Shown: one piece after another, positions 17,757-24,882 of the stretch
How the letters are laid out: the number at the start of each line of letters is the position of its first letter
How positions within the stretch are numbered: the first letter of the stretch is position 1
Assembly: GCA_964641965.1 (NCBI GenBank)
Contig: CAZXLD010000007.1
Span: 62,001 to 126,000, forward strand
Direction of reading: 5' to 3'
DNA from: JAJDFU01 sp964641965
Lineage (GTDB): Bacteria; Bacteroidota; Bacteroidia; Chitinophagales; Saprospiraceae
Length of the DNA: 64,000 bases
Position numbers and translations under genes: made by a program
The notes under the pieces: generated by a model
Databases searched by the model: none
Seen by the model: only the letters and a program-made list of their open reading frames with translations
What the model was told of the DNA's origin: nothing

Positions 17757-18080
17757 TCGTGTACATTTATGGTGAAAGCCATACGCCCAGAAAAACCAAA
17801 GGAAAGGAGTAATCGGAATAATAGGTAGACCGGTTTTTCCTTTCCTAAAAGGTTAAAAATTTAGATCAGAGTAAGGAGTTTGTCTATTTGATCCATTCAT
17901 TGGAGAGATAAAATTCCACCTTGTATCAATTAGGCAACAGTAAGTAAAAGGAGCCTCTTAAATCTTGTACTATAGAGATAGCTGCATAAAAGGTTCTTCA
18001 GAGTAATCCCCCCCAAAGATCAAAAGCTATGTTTCACCTTTTACCTGTCCTGTTAGGGAAGTATAAAGAAGGAACAGATA
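17757..18080 (+). other. Intergenic region between first and second AraC-type genes
   Basis: 324 nt without a credible gene. A loose inverted repeat AGGAAAGGA / TCCTTTCCT lies around 17798-17850 with a long spacer and no T-tract, so I do not call a terminator. AAGGA directly precedes the ATG at 18081. The spacing suggests that the second gene has its own promoter, but no clear TAnnTTTG is seen. Confidence 0.4.
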
Positions 18081-18452
18081 ATGTACCCCTCCATTAGCTT
18101 TAAGAATCAAGAAAACGACCACATACTCAACCAAAATCGATCCGGTATGACGGCATTTGAGCGCCAGTGGATCAGCAAAATAGATACCCTTGTCTTTGAA
18201 AAATTAAAACGAGGGGAAAGCATACAGGTAGCCGACCTTGCATTGGCTTTCAATTTAAGTGAAAGACAAATTTTTCGCAGGCTAAAGCAAACTACCGGCA
18301 AGACACCCAATCAATACATCCAGGAGCATAGACTAAACTGGGCAAGAGAGTTGTTACGCACATCTGAATATGAGCTTTCCCTGGATCAGGTTGCTACGAA
18401 AGTTGGGTATAAACGGTCTGATTATCTCAAACAATTATTGGAACAGGCATAA
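18081..18452 (+). CDS. AraC-type HTH regulator, second of three (shortened C terminus)
   Basis: 123 aa. After ~45 residues of leader comes a double AraC-type HTH: VADLALAFNLSERQIFRRLK as the first unit, TGKTPNQYIQEHRLNWAREL as the linker helix, and LDQVATKVGYKRSDYLKQLL as the second. The chain stops right after this, without the F-x-K-x-F-G-x-x-P end that normally closes the second HTH, so it is about 12 residues short. The bases after the stop do not restore the motif in that frame. It may be natural trimming or a lesion. A good AAGGA precedes the ATG. The third AraC-type gene begins 37 nt downstream. Confidence 0.75.
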   Translation: MYPSISFKNQENDHILNQNRSGMTAFERQWISKIDTLVFEKLKRGESIQVADLALAFNLSERQIFRRLKQTTGKTPNQYIQEHRLNWARELLRTSEYELSLDQVATKVGYKRSDYLKQLLEQA

Positions 18453-18489
18453 TGGTTTGGCATTTATTTTCAAATAAGCCCCAAAAGTC

Positions 18490-18891
18490 ATGCAACATCC
18501 AACTCTAGGTGAAAAAAAGGCACTTCTCTACGTCATCCACGATCACCTCGATAATCCAAAGCTTAAAGTAGCTGTATTAGCAAAAAACTTATTTCAAAGC
18601 GAAAGATCCTTATTTCGCTTTGTGAATATCGGATTCAACATGAGCCCGAATCACCTGATCCGGGAAATTCGACTGCGACGAGCTCGCCACCTCATACGCT
18701 CAGGCCAGGTAGCTACTGTGGAAGAAGCAGCATCCCAAGTAGGCTACCAGCACACAGGCTACTTTTCAAACCTTTATAAAAAACGGTTCGGCAGTAGACC
18801 CTACCAAGACATCCGATTTGGCCTCAACGCTATGAATAACAACCTTCCATCTCCTATTGCTTCCAAGTCGGATTGGCAGAAATGTGCCTGA
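18490..18891 (+). CDS. AraC-type HTH regulator, third of three
   Basis: 133 aa, again almost only the AraC/XylS DNA-binding domain. The first HTH unit surrounds LKVAVLAKNLFQSERSLFRF, then MSPNHLIREIRLRRARHLI. The second unit is VEEAASQVGYQHTGYFSNLY, completed by the canonical KKRFGSRPYQD end. It diverges from the two genes upstream, so this is not a recent duplication. With no sensor domain, it would act through partners or abundance. It starts 37 nt after the second gene and is probably co-transcribed with it. Confidence 0.8.
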   Translation: MQHPTLGEKKALLYVIHDHLDNPKLKVAVLAKNLFQSERSLFRFVNIGFNMSPNHLIREIRLRRARHLIRSGQVATVEEAASQVGYQHTGYFSNLYKKRFGSRPYQDIRFGLNAMNNNLPSPIASKSDWQKCA

Positions 18892-19469
18892 ATAAGTCAG
18901 TTTTGTGAATTTGCAACCCCATATCTTTGGGGTAGAGGTTAAAAAAAGGAGCTTGTTTGCTCCAAATATGCTTCTTCAAGAGCACTGTAGCCTGTTTACA
19001 TACCATTTTACAGTTACCTACCACACAAAAACCCCTTCGGGAAATTAGGTGTATAGGTACGTTTCCAAGTCAGTAAATTTTGGGTATTTAATTTGTTTGA
19101 AGGCAGATTAACTACTAATTTTCTATTGTCCTTTCTTGCACCTGCACGAAAACGGGGTGCGTGGTGAATCTATATTCAAGATCAAATACCTTTCCCCCGA
19201 GGTATTTGCCACCAGTTATCTACTTCAAAATAACTGGTATTTTTTCTATATAACTGCCTTGAAAAGGTAACCTTACCGCTTGTCATACCCTTCCTGTTTA
19301 GAAAATCAAAATTGCTAACTAGGGCACTTATTTGATTGATGATCAGGCAATCACCTTCTTCTCGCATTTAGAATTATTTCCACCCAAATACATAATAAGA
19401 CCCTCGGCTTTTTTGCCTGTAAAGCTTTGCGTAAATTAGTTGGTCTAATTTAGAGAGAGGATAGATCCA
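18892..19469 (+). other. Long intergenic region upstream of the cyclase-like gene
   Basis: 578 nt with no supported gene. Near its start are a small CCCCA/TGGGG stem-loop containing a possible -7 element, and a GGAGC-TTGTTT-GCTCC hairpin around 18948-18963. The remainder is A/T-rich with only very short open frames. Its length suggests that regulatory sites sit before the cyclase-like gene. Confidence 0.4.
18903..18929 (+). promoter_or_regulatory. Candidate Bacteroidota-type promoter
   Basis: TTG at 18903-18905 and TATCTTTG at 18922-18929 are separated by 16 nt, one less than the usual range. The -7 element sits in the loop and right arm of CCCCATATCTTTGGGG. If real, the leader to the cyclase-like start would be over 500 nt, so it may serve something else. 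Confidence 0.3.
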
Positions 19470-22400
19470 GTGAATAACCTGATTCCCCATTTCATTGCTC
19501 AACAATCGGAGAACGGACTGCAACGCGGTCAGATCGATTCTCTCGTAATGTTGATCGATCTGTCCGGTTTTACCTCTCTTACGCAAACTTTACTACAAAA
19601 AGGAAAGGAAGGAGCTGATGAATTGTCCCAAATTCTAAATGAGATATTCGCTCCTATGGTCACTGTGGTTTACCAATGTGGTGGCCATATTCCATGTTTT
19701 GCTGGTGACTCCTTCGCCGCAGTATTTCCCTGCCAGGATTGCAAGCCGGAAACCGTAGCCTACGTGGCACTAAAGATCAGAGGCCTGTTCGAAAAGCGAA
19801 ACTACGAATTTGGTGAGTTCACGATCGGCATGCGAATTGGGTTAGCTGCAGGCACCACCGAATGGGGGCTGGTTGGCACCAAGCATAATCAATCCTTCTA
19901 CTTTAGAGGAGCACCAATTGACCAAGCGGCTCAATGTCAGCAAATTGCACAGGATCGACAAATCTTAATCGATCCAAGTTTCTACCAGGTAGCCAAAGAC
20001 TGCCCGCTTTCACTAAGTCCGGTTACCAACGGCTATTTTTTGCTCGAGGGCAATGGCTTTGCAAATTGGACCCCGGAAGTGATTGCCGAAACCCCAGGAA
20101 TTGCACCAAAAACATTAATGCGCTTTTTTCCTAAAGGGGTCTTGGAGAGAAAGTTTGATGGTGAATTTCGAACAGTGGTATCCATTTTCCTGGCATTTAA
20201 AGGCGCATCAACTCATGAGCAACTTAATTCCCTGGCCACTAGCTTGCTGGAGGAAGTTAAGCGGTATTCAGGGTACTTTAAGGAAATTGAGTTCGGAGAC
20301 AAAGGGGGGGTCATGGTCATTCTCTTTGGTGCTCCCGTTTCTTTTGAAAATGTCCTGGAACGTGCGCTGGAGTTTGTGAGCTCAGTTCGGGAAGACCTCC
20401 TAGGAGATATACTGGATGGAGCTCTGCAATACCGAATCGGCATGTCGATGGGTACCGCTTTTACCGGAATTATAGGCGGTAAAGAACGCAGCCAGTATGC
20501 AGCTGTAGGAAATAGGGTCAATTTAGCTGCCCGGTTGATGACTTATGCGGCCTGGGGAGAAGTTTTGGTCGATTCCGAGGTTAGCCGAGAGGAGCATTTT
20601 CGTTTTGAGCCAAAAGGAAATATCCGGTACAAAGGAATCAAAGGAGCAGTACCTACCTTTAAATTTCTAGGCAAGGACCACGAATTCAAGAAAAAGTTTT
20701 CTGGACGGATTTTTGGCCGGGATGCCGAAATGAAAGCTCTTTTAAATGCGGTTGAACCCCTCCACCACAATCAGCCCGCAGGCCTCATAAAGATTTTTGG
20801 GGAGGCCGGGATGGGTAAAAGCCGGCTCACTTATGAACTTAGACAACAAGTAGTCGGTGATCATCTTAGATGGTATTACTGTCCTGCCGACGAAATCTTA
20901 AGAAAACCGTTCAATCCATTCTTCTACTTTTTAAGGGAGTATTTCAGGCAGAGTCCGGAAGAAAGCCCGAACACAAACCGAAGATGGTTTGAAACCCAAA
21001 TAAAAAATTTACTCCAGGACCTAAATCAAACCCAACACCCAAGAGCACAATGGCTTAGCAATGAGATCCGCCGTCTGCAATCTGTACTGGGCGCTCAATT
21101 GGGCATTACCTATCCAGGGTCGTTATGGGAGCAACTGGATGCACGGGGACGCTACCAAAATACACTGGATGCGATTAGTCAGCTCTTTTTTGCAGAAGCC
21201 TGTATTCAACCTTTGGTCATCCAACTGGAAGATGGCCATTGGCTGGACGACAACTCAAAAGACTTGCTGCAGGAATTGATGCGTGGCCTGCACAATTACA
21301 ATATTCTTCTTCTCATTACTTCCCGGTACAATTCGGATGGCAGCAAACCGGCTTTTCTGCAGGATACCGAAATCATTACCACCAAAAACCTACCGGTCTT
21401 AGAGATTGACCTGAATATGCTAAGCCCGGAGGCCGTGCAGGTTTTAGCCGAAGAAACCCTTAATGGGCCAATTGATAAGGATTTTCTCCAATCCTTAATC
21501 CGAACTACCAATTCAAATCCTTTTTATCTCGAACAGTTGCTCGAATATTTCACCGAGCAAAAAATGCTGAAAAAGAAAAAGGGCCTTTGGACTGTGATCG
21601 ATCCGCATGTCACCCTTTCCAATTCAGTGCATGCCATCCTTACCGCACGTATTGACAGCCTCCCCCTTTCAGCCAAGGAAATTGTGAAGGCCGCCGCGGT
21701 AATTGGTCAGGAGTTTGATCTCGCTATTCTCAATGAAGTGATGAAGCGCAATGAGTCTGCCAACCAACCAGACACTACCGGTCAGCACCTTAGGGATCAG
21801 GTAAAAAAAGTGGAAGAAGAGCAAATTTGGAGAACCAAGAGGGATTTACAATATGCATTCAAGCATGCATTACTTCGAGAAGCCGCCTATGGCATGCAAA
21901 TGCAAACCCGCCTCCGCCAGTTGCATCATGCGATCGCACTAGCCATTGAGAAGCTGTATGCCGACAAACTGGAAGAGCGTTACGTAGACTTGGCCTTCCA
22001 TTTTGATCAGGCTGGGGTTCATGATAAAACCTGTGAATTCCTTCGCAAAGCTGCCGATCACTCCAAACAAAACTATCAGAACCAAAAAGCACTCGAATTC
22101 TATGAAAAACTCCTCAACAAAATGGAAGAGGAGAAAGAAGAGAATGAGGAAAAGATCGAAGCCTACCTGCATAAAGGGAAATTGTTGGAATTAGTCGGCG
22201 ATTGGGAACACGGGGAAATGACCTACCTCAAAGCACTGGAACTCGCCAAGGAAATTCGAGATGCCAACCTGCTGGGTGAAGTAAATAATCAGTTAGGCCG
22301 CCTACTCTTGCTCAAAGGGCGATATACGGAGGCAATGGAGTTTCTCCAAACTGCGGCCAGTCTGTTCGAATCCATTGATGATAAGGCAGGCAACAGCCGG

Positions 22401-23525
22401 GTAACCGGCAACCTGGGCAACCTGTACTTTCGCCAAGGTAAATATGAAGAAGCTAAGTCCTATTTCACCAATAGCCTTCGCATTGTTAAATCCCTACCTG
22501 AGGTCGTAGTTGATCCGCAGATTGTATCTAATCTAGCCTTGACACATATGAATCAAGGCAATTATGAGGAGGCTATAAAAATCCAGCAGGAACAGCTTGC
22601 CCATTGTATCGAAAGAGTCGATAAGCAAGGTATGGCCAGTATTTATACCTACATGGGTATTGTGTATTTGGAAAAGGGAGATTATACCCCCGCTATGGAG
22701 AGCTTTGAAAAAGGGCTAGACCTCAGTATCGAACTAGGAAGCAAACAACTTCGATCTGTAGCGATTGGCAATATTGGGATCATTAACCAACGTAGAGGCC
22801 GCTACCAGGAGGCTATGAAAAACTTTGAAGAAGACCTCCGGCTGGTGGAAGAACTCGGAGACAAACAAGGTACGGCTATCGCACTCGGCCTCATCGGTGA
22901 ACTTCACAGTATTCAAGGACGCTTCTTCAAAGCAATAGAATACTTGCAGAAAAATTTGATGCTAAGCGAAGAGCTCAATTACCAAAAAGGGATCGCAAAA
23001 GCCGTGAATACGCTTGGAGATGTCTTTTTCTATCTGGGCCAGTTCGACCGATCACTCCACTTTTACGAACGAGCCATCGAAGTAACTCGTTTGATTGGGA
23101 ACAAACTGGTACTTGGGTTGAGTTTGATCGAAAAATGTGGGGTCCTGATTGCCAAAGGGGACTATGACGACATGTTTGGGGTATTTAAAGAAGCTTCCCA
23201 ATTAGCAGAAGAATTGGGCAACCCAGATCTGATTTTTCAGGCTCGCTTGGTTGAGGCTCAGGTCAAATCCCTTCAAGATCAGCCTGAACAGGCAGTTGCC
23301 TTATTGAATGAACTGTTACAAGGCCAACTTTCAAAAGACCAACAAGCCGCTGCCTGGTACGGTATGTTTCAGGCTGACTCCTCTCAAGAGGGATACCGGT
23401 CTAAAGCGCTTCAACTCTATGAGGAGCTGTTTCAGGTCACCCCAAGGTTCACTTACCGACAACGAATCGCATTTCTCTCAGGCGAGGAAGAATTTAATCC
23501 TGGTCCAACTACTCAGGTTGGATAA
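19470..23525 (+). CDS. Soluble adenylyl cyclase-like protein: two class III cyclase domains, NTPase, TPRs
   Basis: 1351 aa from GTG 19470, with GAGAGAGG 9 nt upstream. The first cyclase homology domain (~24-185) has VMLIDLSGFTSLTQ (D30) and CFAGDSFAAVF (D80), the two metal-binding Asp positions. The second (~233-400) has GDKGGVMVILFGAP (K278) and VNLAARLM (N351, R355). An NTPase follows with Walker A GEAGMGKS at 444-451 and Walker-B-like VIQLEDGHWLDD near 590. TPR repeats fill about 870-1320. This is the layout of mammalian soluble adenylyl cyclase (ADCY10) and its bacterial relatives, which make cAMP from ATP. Aligned from memory, two bicarbonate-contact residues (human K95, R176) are C76 and A154 here, and base-contact T405 is A344. 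Activity and substrate are therefore uncertain. Confidence 0.88.
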   Translation: MNNLIPHFIAQQSENGLQRGQIDSLVMLIDLSGFTSLTQTLLQKGKEGADELSQILNEIFAPMVTVVYQCGGHIPCFAGDSFAAVFPCQDCKPETVAYVALKIRGLFEKRNYEFGEFTIGMRIGLAAGTTEWGLVGTKHNQSFYFRGAPIDQAAQCQQIAQDRQILIDPSFYQVAKDCPLSLSPVTNGYFLLEGNGFANWTPEVIAETPGIAPKTLMRFFPKGVLERKFDGEFRTVVSIFLAFKGASTHEQLNSLATSLLEEVKRYSGYFKEIEFGDKGGVMVILFGAPVSFENVLERALEFVSSVREDLLGDILDGALQYRIGMSMGTAFTGIIGGKERSQYAAVGNRVNLAARLMTYAAWGEVLVDSEVSREEHFRFEPKGNIRYKGIKGAVPTFKFLGKDHEFKKKFSGRIFGRDAEMKALLNAVEPLHHNQPAGLIKIFGEAGMGKSRLTYELRQQVVGDHLRWYYCPADEILRKPFNPFFYFLREYFRQSPEESPNTNRRWFETQIKNLLQDLNQTQHPRAQWLSNEIRRLQSVLGAQLGITYPGSLWEQLDARGRYQNTLDAISQLFFAEACIQPLVIQLEDGHWLDDNSKDLLQELMRGLHNYNILLLITSRYNSDGSKPAFLQDTEIITTKNLPVLEIDLNMLSPEAVQVLAEETLNGPIDKDFLQSLIRTTNSNPFYLEQLLEYFTEQKMLKKKKGLWTVIDPHVTLSNSVHAILTARIDSLPLSAKEIVKAAAVIGQEFDLAILNEVMKRNESANQPDTTGQHLRDQVKKVEEEQIWRTKRDLQYAFKHALLREAAYGMQMQTRLRQLHHAIALAIEKLYADKLEERYVDLAFHFDQAGVHDKTCEFLRKAADHSKQNYQNQKALEFYEKLLNKMEEEKEENEEKIEAYLHKGKLLELVGDWEHGEMTYLKALELAKEIRDANLLGEVNNQLGRLLLLKGRYTEAMEFLQTAASLFESIDDKAGNSRVTGNLGNLYFRQGKYEEAKSYFTNSLRIVKSLPEVVVDPQIVSNLALTHMNQGNYEEAIKIQQEQLAHCIERVDKQGMASIYTYMGIVYLEKGDYTPAMESFEKGLDLSIELGSKQLRSVAIGNIGIINQRRGRYQEAMKNFEEDLRLVEELGDKQGTAIALGLIGELHSIQGRFFKAIEYLQKNLMLSEELNYQKGIAKAVNTLGDVFFYLGQFDRSLHFYERAIEVTRLIGNKLVLGLSLIEKCGVLIAKGDYDDMFGVFKEASQLAEELGNPDLIFQARLVEAQVKSLQDQPEQAVALLNELLQGQLSKDQQAAAWYGMFQADSSQEGYRSKALQLYEELFQVTPRFTYRQRIAFLSGEEEFNPGPTTQVG

Positions 23526-23637
23526 TCCACAGTTCTAAGCATCCTTGGTCATTAAGGAATCGGAAATGCTCCCCTAACTGCACCCACTCCTCATTCGTGG
23601 AAATAATAACCGAGTTAGTCGAACATAAATCGATTTG

Positions 23638-23661
23638 ATTCAAAAAAATATTTTTTTGAAT
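23638..23661. repeat. Perfect 24-bp A/T palindrome
   Basis: The 12-base arm ATTCAAAAAAAT is followed directly by its exact reverse complement. It lies 113 nt after the cyclase-like stop and 70 nt before the response-regulator start. It could be a protein-binding site or a weak bidirectional terminator (an A-run then a T-run). No second copy was noticed in the window. Confidence 0.6.
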
Positions 23662-23730
23662 GCAACTCTTCTAATCCTTCCGAGTCTTTAAGACAGAGAA
23701 GCTTTTGAAGCACCCGACTAAAATACACCC

Positions 23731-24354
23731 ATGATTTCTGTAGTCATTGTCGATGTGGAACGCGACGTGAGAGAAGGCTTGCAGAAAATTATCAACCGTA
23801 CTGATGGTTTTCAATGCCTCGGCACTTTCTCTGACGCGCATACGGCCTTTCATGGCATTACAAAACTAAAACCTGAAGTTGCTTTAGTCAACCTGGAACT
23901 ACCCCACCGTGCTAGCGTTGGGTTGATTCGTCAGGTTTCTGAGAACTGCCCTGGCATCCATATTATTGTCCTCTCGGACCATTCTGGCAAGGAAGATATT
24001 GTGAGCGCCTTCCAGGCAGGTGCATTTGGTTTTCTTAAACGATCAGTTTTTCCTTCTCGCCTTTTGGATGCCATTAAGGAAGTAGTACAAGGTGGCGCCC
24101 CTATGTCCCGTACCATAGCCAGACAGCTAGTTACTTATTTTAATCAACAGGAAAAGCCGGTCTTTGGCCTCTCGGTTCGAGAAAAAGAGGTATTGCATTT
24201 GCTATGCCATGGCAATAGTTACAGATCCATTGCCCTCTCTCTCCAGGTTAGTCAAAATACCGTTCGATTTCATTTAAAAAACATTTATAAAAAATTGAAG
24301 GTCAACTCAAGACATGAAGCAGTTCTAATGGCTATGCGAGCAGGAGTTGCTTGA
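23731..24354 (+). CDS. LuxR/NarL-type response regulator with atypical receiver
   Basis: 207 aa. Residues ~1-120 have the receiver fold and ~144-205 a LuxR-type HTH (LSVREKEVLHLLCHGNSYRS, VSQNTVRFHLKNIYKKL). The first acidic residue is kept (D8), but the second position of the usual DD pair is V9. The phospho-acceptor strand reads ALVNLELP, so N54 replaces Asp. The switch Ser (S82) and Lys (K103) remain. Aspartyl phosphorylation in the normal way is not expected, so the protein may be constitutively active or controlled by partner or ligand. No histidine kinase is adjacent; the nearest signalling gene is the cyclase-like protein 205 nt upstream. Two hairpins follow the stop. Confidence 0.88.
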   Translation: MISVVIVDVERDVREGLQKIINRTDGFQCLGTFSDAHTAFHGITKLKPEVALVNLELPHRASVGLIRQVSENCPGIHIIVLSDHSGKEDIVSAFQAGAFGFLKRSVFPSRLLDAIKEVVQGGAPMSRTIARQLVTYFNQQEKPVFGLSVREKEVLHLLCHGNSYRSIALSLQVSQNTVRFHLKNIYKKLKVNSRHEAVLMAMRAGVA

Positions 24355-24368
24355 TTTGAACTAAAAAA

Positions 24369-24388
24369 GGCCGTATTTCCATACGGCC
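24369..24388 (-). terminator. Hairpin with T-tract on the minus strand
   Basis: GGCCGTAT-TTCC-ATACGGCC forms an 8-bp stem with a 4-nt loop. On the plus strand it is preceded by six A and lacks a following T-run. Read on the minus strand it is followed by TTTTTT, the form of an intrinsic terminator. No minus-strand gene upstream of it needs stopping, so it may block antisense transcription or simply be a 3'-end structure. Confidence 0.45.
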
Positions 24389-24438
24389 CCATCAACTTGG
24401 AACTACTGAGAGTTTTTTCATACTAATCCGATGTTTTT

Positions 24439-24477
24439 GTTGCCGCCGCCGTCTTTTCGGTTGGCGGCAACCTTTTT
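24439..24477 (+). terminator. Intrinsic terminator after the response regulator
   Basis: A GTTGCCGCC / GGCGGCAAC stem (9 bp, 15-nt loop with possible further pairing) is followed by CTTTTTG. It lies 84 nt after the response-regulator stop and ends that transcription unit. Confidence 0.75.
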
Positions 24478-24882
24478 GTTCCGCCTTTTAAAATAGGGAA
24501 TTCAACTCTACATCCAAAATGATCATACCTCCTCGCCGCTTCTGACGAATCGCTTTTTTGCTAAAAAGTGAAAAAACCTCACTACTCACTTACTATAGAA
24601 GCCATTCCTATATTCATTCCTACGTCGGTATTTTATTTATTCTGGTATATTTTACCTCTGCAAGCTTTCGAAATAGTTCAACTTCCGTTATTGGTTTTCC
24701 ATTTTCAATAGAATGTTCGCATGGTCTGGTTTTGCGCGTAGACTTTACCCTTAAGGGATAAGAGGAGTGACAAATCCAGCTTTTCAACATGTATTCAGTT
24801 ATAGCATTCAAAATTCACAGGCCGTAGTTAAAAAGAAAACAGGACACATTTCCTACCTTAACTACAGGGAAACTCTTTGTGT

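Larger units (their letters stand above)
24355..24882 (+). other. Intergenic region upstream of clpB
   Basis: 528 nt with no supported gene. It contains two hairpins (24369-24388 and 24439-24477), then an A/T-rich stretch before clpB. A heat-shock-type site such as CIRCE or a consensus -33/-7 pair was not recognised. Confidence 0.4.

Noticed and set aside
24558..24761. Small open frame in the region before clpB
   Set aside because: It lies in A/T-rich non-coding DNA with no ribosome site or recognisable motif.
24877..24882. TTG start for clpB
   Set aside because: ATG 24883 gives the family-typical N terminus; the TTG adds only two residues.
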